From a virus, in IMG/VR virus record IMGVR_UViG_3300017727_000123, positions 1-27,109 of that record: a stretch of 27,109 nucleotides of DNA; one strand, written 5' to 3'. Under the pieces are notes generated by a model. It saw only the letters and a list, made by a program, of their open reading frames with translations. It was not told the origin of the DNA and did not search any database. Positions 1 to 6,382 of the stretch are shown in pieces (within the stretch, counting starts at the first letter, position 1; every line of letters begins with the position of its first letter). The position numbers were made by a program, and so were the translations under genes.

Positions 1-1
1 A

Positions 2-160
2 TTTGAAGAAGCACTCAAACACTTTGGTACAAGAGTTGAATATACTATTGCCATGGAAATGTCAAGACGTATCACTCCTGAAGATGCTTATCAAATGATC
101 AAGGATGAACTCAAAGAAGTAAAGAAGTGTAGAAAACTCTTCAAAAAGGAAACCTCATAA
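2..160 (+). CDS. C-terminal end of an unrecognised phage protein (partial)
   Basis: An open frame runs in from the left edge and stops at TAA 158-160, giving the last 52 residues of a protein. The fragment is charged and probably helical, with a Lys/Glu-rich tail (KKCRKLFKKETS). I do not recognise a family. It is followed at once by a TATAAATA late-promoter-like site and a promoter region, so it is probably the last gene of its transcription unit. The start lies outside the window. Confidence 0.6.
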   Translation, partial: FEEALKHFGTRVEYTIAMEMSRRITPEDAYQMIKDELKEVKKCRKLFKKETS

Positions 161-164
161 CTTT

Positions 165-172
165 TATAAATA
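165..172 (+). promoter_or_regulatory. T4-type late promoter motif TATAAATA
   Basis: This is an exact match to the T4 late promoter core, TATAAATA, in the gap between the partial gene and the beta-barrel-like gene. In T4 this site is read by host RNA polymerase with gp55, gp33 and the sliding clamp. A gp33 gene lies at 5138-5398 in this window. Its use here is inferred. Confidence 0.55.
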
Positions 173-209
173 AACGACGTAACGACATACTCGTTACAAA
201 CCGAAACAC

Positions 210-238
210 TTGCCAAACCTGGCAAAACGTGTTATACT
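210..238 (+). promoter_or_regulatory. sigma70-like promoter overlapping a palindrome
   Basis: TTGCCA (210-215), a 17-base spacer and TATACT (233-238) form a plausible host-type promoter. The -35 box is also the left arm of a perfect 6-bp inverted repeat, TTGCCA-AACC-TGGCAA (210-225), which could be an operator or a hairpin. The expected start near 245 gives a leader of about 70 bases before the ATG at 318. Confidence 0.55.
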
Positions 239-246
239 TAATCCAA

Positions 247-292
247 CGAGAGACACGTCGATCTCTCTTCCATCCGTGGGTTAAACTCCACG
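247..292 (+). other. Structured 5' leader with two hairpins
   Basis: Two inverted repeats lie between the predicted transcription start and the gene at 318. The first is GAGAGA (248-253) with TCTCTC (262-267), around an 8-base loop. The second is CGTGG (275-279) with CCACG (288-292). They could stabilise the message or control its translation. No known riboswitch class was recognised. Confidence 0.4.
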
Positions 293-317
293 AGTCATAC
301 TTAAAGGTAAATTTTCA

Positions 318-689
318 ATGATCAAATCTGTATTCGCAGCAACCGCTGCTCTGTCCGTATCTGCTGGTGCCGCTTTTGCTGGTCCCTACGTTAACGTCGA
401 AGCAAACTCAGGATTCACAGGATCCAGCTACAACGGAACCGCAACGGACCTTCATCTGGGTTACGAAGGCGCACTCGGTGAGAGTGGTTCGTACTATGTC
501 CAGGGCGGCGCTACTGTTGTCTCCCCCGATGGCGGTGAGAGCGACACCGTTCCTTCTGGCAAGGCAGGCGTAGGTCTGAGTCTGACCGAGGCACTTGGTG
601 CATACGGCGAAGTCTCATTCGTTGGCAGTGGCGATGACAACATCGATCGCGGTTATGGAACCAAGTTGGGTCTGAAGTATTCCTTCTGA
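318..689 (+). CDS. Secreted small outer-membrane beta-barrel-like protein
   Basis: The 123-residue product starts with a clear signal peptide: a Lys near the N-terminus, an Ala/Ser-rich core, and AFA before Gly at about residue 22. The mature part is rich in Gly, Ser and Tyr, with alternating polar and nonpolar stretches typical of short beta strands. It ends in LKYSF; a C-terminal Phe is the usual outer-membrane assembly signal. Cyanobacterial porin-like or opacity-like small barrels are the best comparison. The gene looks clearly richer in G+C than its neighbours, which suggests host-like codon use or recent transfer. It has its own promoter region and terminator, so it is probably transcribed alone. 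A role in altering the infected cell's surface or in superinfection exclusion is inference. It could instead be a virion protein. Confidence 0.65.
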   Translation: MIKSVFAATAALSVSAGAAFAGPYVNVEANSGFTGSSYNGTATDLHLGYEGALGESGSYYVQGGATVVSPDGGESDTVPSGKAGVGLSLTEALGAYGEVSFVGSGDDNIDRGYGTKLGLKYSF

Positions 690-702
690 TCTACTAAATA
701 AT

Positions 703-728
703 GTGGAGACCTTTCGTGCGGTCTCTAC
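703..728 (+). other. Long hairpin downstream of the beta-barrel gene
   Basis: GTGGAGACC (703-711) pairs with GGTCTCTAC (720-728) around an 8-base loop, giving 9 pairs with one G-U. It has no T-run after it and sits 20 bases before a classical terminator. It may protect the 3' end of the message. Confidence 0.5.
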
Positions 729-747
729 AAAAGTCGGAACAACCCAT

Positions 748-771
748 GGGACTCTTAGGAGTCCCTTTTTT
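748..771 (+). terminator. Rho-independent terminator
   Basis: A perfect 7-bp stem, GGGACTC (748-754) with GAGTCCC (759-765), encloses a TTAG loop and is followed directly by six T's. This is a textbook intrinsic terminator for the gene ending at 689. Confidence 0.85.
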
Positions 772-790
772 ATTCTAATAACGAGGTATT

Positions 791-1027
791 GTGAAATTCA
801 CAGTCTATAGTCGTCCTGGATGTCCCTACTGCACAAAAATAAAATCTATCTTGAGTGCTAAAGGATTTGAATATAAGGAAGCAGTGCTTGGGAATCATTT
901 TAACCGAGATCAATTCTATGCTGAGTTTGGAAAAGGTTCTACATTTCCTCAAGTCCTGATGGACGGCAAAAAACTTGGTGGGTGTACAGAATCCGTACAA
1001 TATCTGAGAGAAAACAAACTAATTTGA
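791..1027 (+). CDS. nrdC: Glutaredoxin
   Basis: A 78-residue glutaredoxin, full length for the family. The N-terminal strand is followed by the active-site motif C-P-Y-C (residues 11-14). The cis-Pro motif TFPQV and the GG-C-T-E glutathione-binding segment come later, in the usual order. It reduces disulfides at the expense of glutathione. In T4-like phages nrdC supplies electrons to ribonucleotide reductase for phage DNA synthesis. The start is a GTG at 791 with GAGG a few bases upstream; no earlier start fits the family. It lies just after a terminator, so it must have its own promoter, which I could not identify with confidence. Confidence 0.9.
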   Translation: MKFTVYSRPGCPYCTKIKSILSAKGFEYKEAVLGNHFNRDQFYAEFGKGSTFPQVLMDGKKLGGCTESVQYLRENKLI

Positions 1028-1100
1028 GCACTAAATATCTAAGAGTTCTTAACATAGGAGGTTGGGTTCCAGATTATTTAAAACCTTATACGGGGGAACC

Positions 1101-1334
1101 ATGTTAGTAGCACTAGTAGTCTTGGTTGTTATCGGAGCGTTTATCCTAGGAATATCTGTTTCTTGGTTGGCGAAAGGATACGTCGAAGACTTTATTGAAA
1201 ACGCAGCATATGCTAAATCTGTTACACATCCAGAAATGTTTGATGCAGATGGTAATATGATACAAGATGAACTTATTTACCTCAGGACAGAAAATCCTTT
1301 TTGGACTTTTGAAACTGAGGATGACGACGACTGA
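1101..1334 (+). CDS. Small single-span membrane protein, unknown function
   Basis: A 77-residue protein with one strongly hydrophobic segment (about residues 2-22, Leu/Val/Ile-rich), then a charged tail ending in four Asp. I chose the ATG at 1101, which has GGGGGAA a few bases upstream. A TTG at 1062 would add 13 residues (MGSRLFKTLYGGT), but its AGGAGG abuts the start codon with no spacing. A CTAAATA motif lies at 1031-1037. The protein is probably anchored in the inner membrane with an acidic cytoplasmic tail. No family was recognised beyond its resemblance to small cyanophage membrane proteins. Confidence 0.65.
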   Translation: MLVALVVLVVIGAFILGISVSWLAKGYVEDFIENAAYAKSVTHPEMFDADGNMIQDELIYLRTENPFWTFETEDDDD

Positions 1335-1349
1335 TTAAAGGAGTTAATT

Positions 1350-1814
1350 ATGCCTACACGATCTATTGACAACAGCAACTCTAGGTTGCTTATTAGTGAG
1401 ATTTTGAGAAAAGTCTCCAACGCGAAAACGAAGCAAGAAAAAGTTTCTCTACTTCGCAAACACAATACTAATGCACTTCGCCAGTTGATGATTATCAATT
1501 TCGATGATAGTGTAGTCTGTGAATTGCCCGAAGGAGATGTTCCATACACTCCTAATGACGCACCACCAGGTACAGACCATACTCGACTTGAGTCTGAGTA
1601 TCGTGGTCTGTATCGTTTTTTCAAAGGAGGTGCTAAACTGCCAGGACTAAAAAGAGAATCAATGTTTGTTCAACTTTTGGAAGGTCTGTCTGAAGAAGAA
1701 GCAGAACTTCTAGTACTAATCAAAGATGGTAGAATGAACGACAAGTATAAGCGTATCACCAAGGCAGTAGTATCAGAAGCATTCCCATCTATTGAATGGG
1801 GAGGACGATCTTAA
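1350..1814 (+). CDS. Conserved T4-like phage protein of unknown function
   Basis: The 154-residue soluble protein starts at ATG 1350 with AAAGGAG upstream. The N-terminal half is helical and basic (ISEILRKVSNAKTKQEKVSLLRKH). A Pro-rich linker follows (about residues 58-75, PEGDVPYTPNDAPPG), then a second helical part ending FPSIEWGG. This layout matches a hypothetical protein common in T4-like phages, but I cannot give a function. The TAA overlaps the next ATG (TAATG), so the two are probably translationally coupled. Confidence 0.65.
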   Translation: MPTRSIDNSNSRLLISEILRKVSNAKTKQEKVSLLRKHNTNALRQLMIINFDDSVVCELPEGDVPYTPNDAPPGTDHTRLESEYRGLYRFFKGGAKLPGLKRESMFVQLLEGLSEEEAELLVLIKDGRMNDKYKRITKAVVSEAFPSIEWGGRS

Positions 1815-2068
1815 TGAAAATGATCCTACAGGATTGTGATCCATCTGCTTCTGCAGATAAGTCATTACCCTACACCACTTACTTAGTTGAATATCTACAA
1901 GATGGTATTACTAAGTTTGACATAGTATCATCATCAAAAAAAGTAGATATCTTTGATCATTATTACGATAACTATCGTGGTGATTTCATAAACATGACAC
2001 AAACTGAAGGTAGAATTAATCCTAGATTATGGGTAGATCCAAACTCAAAAGAGAAAAAAACAAAATGA
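1814..2068 (+). CDS. Small hypothetical protein
   Basis: An 84-residue protein starting at ATG 1814 inside the preceding TAA. A longer frame upstream would begin within the previous gene and is less likely. The product has alternating strand-like segments (TTYLVEYLQDGITKFDIV) followed by a Tyr/Asp-rich stretch (DHYYDNYRGDF). It reads like a small structured phage protein. I recognise no function. Its stop overlaps the next start (ATGA). Confidence 0.6.
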   Translation: MKMILQDCDPSASADKSLPYTTYLVEYLQDGITKFDIVSSSKKVDIFDHYYDNYRGDFINMTQTEGRINPRLWVDPNSKEKKTK

Positions 2069-2319
2069 CTATCTACTTCGATAAACGTGCGACCGAGGAA
2101 ACTAGGGATACCGAAGCAGAAGAAAGTCAACTAGAGCAGCAGAAAAAAGAGGAAGCAATAGCAGCAGTGACTGGATTGGTCTGGACTCTTGCTAAACCTC
2201 TGTTGCTTATGGTATTATGGAATCTATTAATGCCAGGTCTATTTGGTCTTGCTACAATAGGTTACCTTAAGGCATTTGGTCTCTGGTTCCTCGCTCGTAT
2301 TATTTTTGATAAAGAATGA
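2065..2319 (+). CDS. Small membrane protein, two hydrophobic helices
   Basis: An 84-residue protein with a charged Glu/Gln-rich N-terminal third, then two hydrophobic segments at about residues 42-58 and 61-78, ending in FDKE. The start at ATG 2065 overlaps the upstream stop by 4 bases, and its own stop overlaps the thyX start (ATGA). It is therefore embedded in a translationally coupled run. It is probably an inner-membrane protein of unknown function. Confidence 0.6.
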   Translation: MTIYFDKRATEETRDTEAEESQLEQQKKEEAIAAVTGLVWTLAKPLLLMVLWNLLMPGLFGLATIGYLKAFGLWFLARIIFDKE

Positions 2320-3026
2320 CTAAAGTATGTTTAATCTCTGTTACTCCTGATGCAGAGAAAACAATTGGATACATTGCTCGTGTAAGTAATCCAGCAAATC
2401 AGGAGAATCCTAAAATTTCTGGACTGCTAAAGTATTGTATCAAGCATGGTCATTGGTCTGTATTTGAGCAGGCATCAATGACTCTGGAGATTCACACGAC
2501 AAGGGCAATCGCAGCTCAAGTGTTGCGTCATAGAAGTTTTACATTTCAAGAGTTTTCACAACGCTATGCTGATTCCTCCTTACTCTCATCGTCGATCCCC
2601 CTACCAGAACTACGCAGACAAGACACCAAGAATCGTCAGAATAGTATTGATGATATTGACCCGTTTCAGAAGCAGAAGTTTGAAATGTTGATGCAACAAC
2701 ATTTTATACAATCAATGGATCTCTATCAGAGAATGCTTGATGAGGGTATTGCAAAGGAATGTGCAAGAAATGTGCTTCCTTTATGCGTACCAACCAAAAT
2801 GTACATGAGTGGCAATCTCAGAAATTGGATCCATTATATCCAACTGAGATCTGCTAATGGCACCCAGAAGGAGCACCAAGACATTGCACTGCTCGTCAAG
2901 CAGCATTTCATCTGTCAGTTCCCAGTCATCTCACAGGCGCTTGAGTGGTGCTCTGAGGGAGACTGCGGATGCTCTGAGCATCTTGACGAGTGTGACTGCA
3001 TCCAATCAGCATTGAGGATCGACTAA
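2316..3026 (+). CDS. thyX: Flavin-dependent thymidylate synthase ThyX
   Basis: A 236-residue protein carrying the ThyX signature RHRx7S at residues 71-81, continuing QRY to residue 84, which binds FAD and dUMP. ThyX makes dTMP from dUMP with methylene-tetrahydrofolate and a reduced flavin, and feeds phage DNA synthesis. Upstream HWSVFEQASMTLEI and later ECARNVLP and GNLRNWIHYIQLR are in the expected order, so the domain is complete. The C-terminus is odd: after residue 210 there is a tail with five cysteines (C212, C217, C219, C226, C228). The start ATG overlaps the previous stop, and the TAA overlaps the next ATG. Confidence 0.93.
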   Translation: MTKVCLISVTPDAEKTIGYIARVSNPANQENPKISGLLKYCIKHGHWSVFEQASMTLEIHTTRAIAAQVLRHRSFTFQEFSQRYADSSLLSSSIPLPELRRQDTKNRQNSIDDIDPFQKQKFEMLMQQHFIQSMDLYQRMLDEGIAKECARNVLPLCVPTKMYMSGNLRNWIHYIQLRSANGTQKEHQDIALLVKQHFICQFPVISQALEWCSEGDCGCSEHLDECDCIQSALRID

Positions 3027-3475
3027 TGGAATTAATTGACAACTATCTTTCCAAACCTTTGTTTGATGAATTGAAACTTTCATTCTCTAGTGCTCAATGC
3101 CAATGGTATTGGGACGAAGAGTCTGGAACCTATACTCATCGGATTTATTTTGATAATAGTCCGACTAGTGATATGTTTCAAACCCTAGATCAGATTTTCA
3201 AACGACGTTTGAATGCCAAATCGTGGGTTCATATGAAAATTCAAGCATATAATGCAGGGCAGATTCCTCCTTCAATGGAACTAGATGGTAAGTATACTTG
3301 CTTCTTTTACTTCGATACTAACGATGGAGTGACTAGTGTTACTACAGAAGAAGGTCATGAGAGTATTGATATGGTAGAAAATAGAGTAGTTGAAGTCGAA
3401 ACTGATGAATATACTCACACTACATATGATAGTGGTCCTTCTAGAACCCTACTTTTAACTCTAAGTTACTTTTAA
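3026..3475 (+). CDS. Oxygenase-fold protein with degenerate 2OG-Fe(II) motif
   Basis: A 149-residue protein whose second half resembles the core of cyanophage 2-oxoglutarate/Fe(II) oxygenases: YTCFFYFDTNDG, then a VENR-x-VEVE strand and a closing RTLLLTLSYF strand. In active relatives a His-x-Asp/His motif comes before the first of these and a distal His precedes an Arg. Here the region before GKYTCFFYF reads PPSMELD, with no His-x-Asp, so two iron ligands appear to be missing. It is either an inactive family member or binds something else. It is coupled to thyX by TAATG. Confidence 0.55.
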   Translation: MELIDNYLSKPLFDELKLSFSSAQCQWYWDEESGTYTHRIYFDNSPTSDMFQTLDQIFKRRLNAKSWVHMKIQAYNAGQIPPSMELDGKYTCFFYFDTNDGVTSVTTEEGHESIDMVENRVVEVETDEYTHTTYDSGPSRTLLLTLSYF

Positions 3476-3477
3476 TT

Positions 3478-3708
3478 ATGCCGTTATACAATGTACTAAA
3501 TAAGGTCACTGGCGAAAAACAAGAGTTTCGCTGCACCGTTGCTGAGTATCAGCAATGGCGTGAAGATAACCCTGATTGGGATAAGGATTGGCACGCTGGT
3601 GTTGCAGGTACAACATACGGCAACCCCAAACAATCTGATGGATTTAAGGAAGTAATGTCCAAAGTCCAAGCAGCACATCCCCGCTCAAACCTAAGTCGCT
3701 TTACTTGA
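3478..3708 (+). CDS. Small conserved phage protein (MPLYNV type)
   Basis: A 76-residue protein. The N-terminal strand MPLYNVLNKVTGE is followed by VAEYQQWREDNPDWDKDW, then a C-terminal stretch with SDGFKEVMSKVQAAHP. This layout resembles small phage proteins similar to FmdB-type zinc ribbons, but the zinc-binding cysteine pairs are absent; only one Cys is present. Function unknown. It starts two bases after the preceding stop and ends just before phoH, so it shares their transcript. Confidence 0.55.
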   Translation: MPLYNVLNKVTGEKQEFRCTVAEYQQWREDNPDWDKDWHAGVAGTTYGNPKQSDGFKEVMSKVQAAHPRSNLSRFT

Positions 3709-3709
3709 T

Positions 3710-4468
3710 ATGCCAAGAGCACGTAAAAGGAATACTACTAGTAATCCTGTTTCTAACATGACCGCAAAACAGATTAGAAGAAAGAAACCGATTGATAAGT
3801 CTTACATGGTAGACATCAATCCTCTTACTCCAAATCAAGAGACTGTGTTTGAGCAGTATGCTGAAGGACAGAACATTCTTTTGCATGGTGCTGCTGGTAC
3901 AGGTAAAACATTTATTACTTTGTATCTTGCTTTGAAAGAGGTACTTGACGAATACACACCTTATGATAAGATATACATTGTAAGGTCTCTTGTGCCTACT
4001 CGTGAGATTGGTTTCCTTCCTGGAGATCATGAAGATAAGTCGGCACTTTATCAAATTCCATACAAGAACATGGTAAGGTACATGTTCAGTATGCCTGACG
4101 ACAATTCGTTTGAGATGCTCTATGATAATCTAAGAGCCCAAGAAACTATTTCTTTCTGGTCTACTTCTTTTATCCGTGGAGTTACTCTTGACAATGCTAT
4201 TGTTATTGTCGATGAATTCTCAAACTTGAACTTCCATGAACTAGATTCTATGGTCACTCGCATCGGTGAGGACTCTAAGATTATGTTCTGTGGTGACATT
4301 ACTCAATCTGATTTAGTTAAGAGTAATGAAAAGAACGGAGTGTCTGATTTCATTCGTATTCTTCAAGCGATGCGTGAGTTTACTTGCGTTGAGTTTGGTA
4401 TCGATGATATCGTTCGTTCTGGTTTAGTTAAATCATACCTTCTTACTAAGTACAATCTGGGTTTTTAA
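3710..4468 (+). CDS. phoH: PhoH-like P-loop ATPase
   Basis: A 252-residue PhoH-family protein. After a basic tail it has NPLTPNQ (a Q-motif-like segment), Walker A GAAGTGKT at residues 60-67, a conserved VRSLVPTREIGFLPG segment, and Walker B IVIVDE (164-169). MFCGDITQSDL follows, as in PhoH and related helicases. Host phoH belongs to the phosphate regulon. In cyanophages phoH is near-universal, but its role is unsettled; RNA-related ATPase activity is a common suggestion. The length fits the phage form. The stop overlaps the next ATG (TAATG). Confidence 0.92.
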   Translation: MPRARKRNTTSNPVSNMTAKQIRRKKPIDKSYMVDINPLTPNQETVFEQYAEGQNILLHGAAGTGKTFITLYLALKEVLDEYTPYDKIYIVRSLVPTREIGFLPGDHEDKSALYQIPYKNMVRYMFSMPDDNSFEMLYDNLRAQETISFWSTSFIRGVTLDNAIVIVDEFSNLNFHELDSMVTRIGEDSKIMFCGDITQSDLVKSNEKNGVSDFIRILQAMREFTCVEFGIDDIVRSGLVKSYLLTKYNLGF

Positions 4469-5157
4469 TGTTTAATTTTATTGATGTCAACCTTAGCAAT
4501 CATGTTGAGGTTGAACCTGTGAATCATAATGGAACCAGGTTTTACCCCATTCCTGGTGCGGATAAATACTATCCGAGTGTAACCTCTGTCACATCGTTTA
4601 AGAACGCTCACGTCTTTACAAAATGGCGTAAGAGAATTGGTGAAAATGAGGCGAATCGAATTACTGCTAGAGCAACACAAAGAGGTACTGCATTCCATGC
4701 ATTATCTGAAGATTATTTCAAAGGTCAACTAGATATCGATAGGTACTTGGAAAATAACCCATTATCTGTTAGAATGTTTCAGTCGGCAAAGTCTACCCTA
4801 AACAGAATCAATAACATTCATTGTTTAGAGACTTTCTTATACTCTCACTATCTTGGTCTTGCTGGTCGTGTTGATTGCATTGCTGAGTTTGATGGCGAGT
4901 TGGCAGTAATCGATTTTAAAACTTCAACTAAAGAAAAAAAAGAGGAATACATCGAGAACTATTTTGTTCAAGAGACTGCATACGCAGCAATGTTCCTCGA
5001 ACGCTCAGGTTTAGAGGTAAAGAAAATTGTCACACTTATCGCCACTGAAGAGGGATCTGTTCAAATATTTCAGAAGTACAATCTTGATGACTATCTACAA
5101 CTACTTAAGTCCTATATTGAGGAATTCGTCTCCTATCATGACCAACAAAAGCGATGA
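4468..5157 (+). CDS. PD-(D/E)XK exonuclease (MGME1/RecB-like)
   Basis: A 229-residue nuclease-fold protein. GTAFHALSEDYF (around residue 73) is the early helix of the RecB/MGME1-like fold. The catalytic core is GRVD (Asp136), then VIDFKTS with Asp149 and Lys151, and FVQETAYAAMF is the usual Gln-containing helix. These are the expected PD-(D/E)XK positions. T4-like cyanophages carry this gene beside phoH. It probably degrades or processes DNA ends, perhaps host DNA recycling or recombination. The 3' end overlaps the gp33 gene by 20 bases in another frame. Confidence 0.75.
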   Translation: MFNFIDVNLSNHVEVEPVNHNGTRFYPIPGADKYYPSVTSVTSFKNAHVFTKWRKRIGENEANRITARATQRGTAFHALSEDYFKGQLDIDRYLENNPLSVRMFQSAKSTLNRINNIHCLETFLYSHYLGLAGRVDCIAEFDGELAVIDFKTSTKEKKEEYIENYFVQETAYAAMFLERSGLEVKKIVTLIATEEGSVQIFQKYNLDDYLQLLKSYIEEFVSYHDQQKR

Positions 5158-5398
5158 TAAGGCAGGGGAAAATTTTCTCACACCAATAAAATTCTCTCAG
5201 GAGATTGAACGATTGGTAAAGAGGAGCAATGGTTTGATCACATACATCGAAGCAGTAGTAACTTATTGCCAAGAGAATGAGGTTGAATTAGAAACTGTTC
5301 CTAAACTAATTTCCAAACCACTCAAAGAACGCTTGCGTCATGAGGCAGAGCGTCTAAATTACATGAAGAAAAGATCTAAAGGAGTTCTACCGCTGTGA
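5138..5398 (+). CDS. 33: Late promoter transcription accessory protein gp33
   Basis: An 86-residue protein that matches the cyanophage gp33 pattern: a helical YIEAVVTYCQENEVELE segment, then LISKPLKERL, and a C-terminal MKKRSKGVLPL. The tail is the part that touches RNA polymerase. In T4, gp33 bridges polymerase and the gp45 sliding clamp at late promoters. I chose ATG 5138; the open frame extends upstream, but only as overlap with the exonuclease gene. It sits directly upstream of gp59 and gp32, the usual T4-like order. It explains why NATAAATA-like promoters occur in this window. Confidence 0.8.
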   Translation: MTNKSDDKAGENFLTPIKFSQEIERLVKRSNGLITYIEAVVTYCQENEVELETVPKLISKPLKERLRHEAERLNYMKKRSKGVLPL

Positions 5399-5994
5399 CA
5401 GGATTTGAAGTGTACCAGATGTATCTTGCACTAAAACAACACTTCACTAGAGATTCCTACGATTACGTAAAATACAGAGGCAAAGTATCTGCCTCTGAAA
5501 AATCATTTGAAGAGAGACTAGATCGTTATTTCTTCAAGAAATTAGCGACAAAGTATGACAGGACTAAAATCCTAGATTACTTTGTCGCTAATTTTATTTC
5601 CAATCCTAAAGGATATATCAAATCCTTTTCCGATAAAATTTACGAATCTTGGAAAGCAAAACGAGAGTCGTTCTCTTATAAATTTAGAGAGGATGTTAAT
5701 TTACTCCTTAATAATTACGAATCTCCCTACCAAGATAAATTTGACAAACTATTTGAAGTAAGATCTGGAGAGCATCCCATACTCTTAAAACATTATTTTT
5801 CAGGAGAGATTCACCTAGAAACCCTTGTTGTATTTGAAATTTGTTTAGGATTTATTGATCGATTTGATAAAGTATTGACAGATCCCATTTGGAAAGATAC
5901 TAAACGACAAGTTATAAAGTACAAACCTTTTGTGAAAGCTGATTGCACAAGATACAGGGCAGAAATATTAACAGTAATACGGACGAAACTATGA
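5395..5994 (+). CDS. 59: Loader of DNA helicase gp59
   Basis: A 199-residue, mostly helical and basic protein starting MTGFEVYQMYLALKQHF, with YDYVKYRGK soon after. Both are typical of gp59, the protein that loads the gp41 helicase onto gp32-coated DNA. The length is close to T4 gp59 (217 residues). The GTG start at 5395 overlaps the gp33 stop (GTGA), so the two are translationally coupled. The call rests on the N-terminal pattern, the length and its place between gp33 and gp32. Confidence 0.8.
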   Translation: MTGFEVYQMYLALKQHFTRDSYDYVKYRGKVSASEKSFEERLDRYFFKKLATKYDRTKILDYFVANFISNPKGYIKSFSDKIYESWKAKRESFSYKFREDVNLLLNNYESPYQDKFDKLFEVRSGEHPILLKHYFSGEIHLETLVVFEICLGFIDRFDKVLTDPIWKDTKRQVIKYKPFVKADCTRYRAEILTVIRTKL

Positions 5995-6326
5995 GTAACT
6001 TTTTTAAGTCAGAACAAGTACAGGCAAACCTACAGGACATTTTTGAGACTTATCAAGAACTTGCATCGATGACCTCCCAACTAGGTAGAATGAATATGGA
6101 TGAAAAGTTGGAACATATTGAGGATTGTAAGGTTCTTATCGACAAACAGAAGACTTTTTATGGTAGACTATGCCTTGCTGCATCACAAGACGCTGAAGCA
6201 GCAGATATGAAGACAAGGATTAATGCCTTGTCGCAGGCGTTTGGGTATCGCGACCTTGCTGAGTGCATGGATGCCATGGTGGATACACTTGAAGAAGCGG
6301 CACAACGCGAGGTTGACGGCGACTAA
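5991..6326 (+). CDS. DUF1825-like protein of cyanobacterial type
   Basis: A 111-residue helical protein starting MSNFFKSEQVQ at ATG 5991, which overlaps the gp59 stop (ATGA). The pattern F-F-x-S-x-x-V-Q, then IFETYQEL, KLEHIEDCKVLIDKQKTFY and a late helix DAMVDTLEEA follows the layout of the DUF1825 family. That family is found mainly in cyanobacteria and has no known function. A host origin is inferred. Its place between gp59 and gp32 suggests a link to the replication complex, but nothing in the sequence proves this. An upstream ATG at 5943 in the same frame lies deep within gp59 and was not used. Confidence 0.65.
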   Translation: MSNFFKSEQVQANLQDIFETYQELASMTSQLGRMNMDEKLEHIEDCKVLIDKQKTFYGRLCLAASQDAEAADMKTRINALSQAFGYRDLAECMDAMVDTLEEAAQREVDGD

Positions 6327-6341
6327 ATAGTATGCTACGAT
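6313..6341 (+). promoter_or_regulatory. Extended -10 sigma70-like promoter for gp32
   Basis: TTGACG (6313-6318), a 17-base spacer and TACGAT (6336-6341) preceded by TGC (6333-6335) give a good sigma70 promoter with an extended -10. Transcription would start near 6348, about 35 bases before the gp32 ATG. The -35 box lies inside the end of the upstream gene. Confidence 0.6.
6323..6329 (+). promoter_or_regulatory. CTAAATA late-promoter-like motif upstream of gp32
   Basis: CTAAATA overlaps the stop codon of the DUF1825-like gene and sits inside the spacer of the sigma70-like promoter. The same 7-mer lies before gp4 (9920) and before the gp26-like gene (11163), so I read it as a variant of the NATAAATA late box. 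That role is inferred. Confidence 0.4.
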
Positions 6342-6382
6342 AACCTAGTAGCAAACACACACTCAATACGGAGAATACAAAC

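Noticed and set aside
694-700. CTAAATA as a promoter for glutaredoxin
   Set aside because: A strong intrinsic terminator (748-771) lies between it and the gene, so it could not drive nrdC effectively without readthrough.
770-1000. Minus-strand frame opposite glutaredoxin
   Set aside because: The plus strand has the CPYC glutaredoxin motif and a Shine-Dalgarno sequence; the minus frame has neither a motif nor a neighbour.
3495-3501. CTAAATA inside the 76-codon gene at 3478
   Set aside because: It lies in coding sequence just after that gene's start, so it is likely a chance match; no gene begins at a suitable distance downstream.
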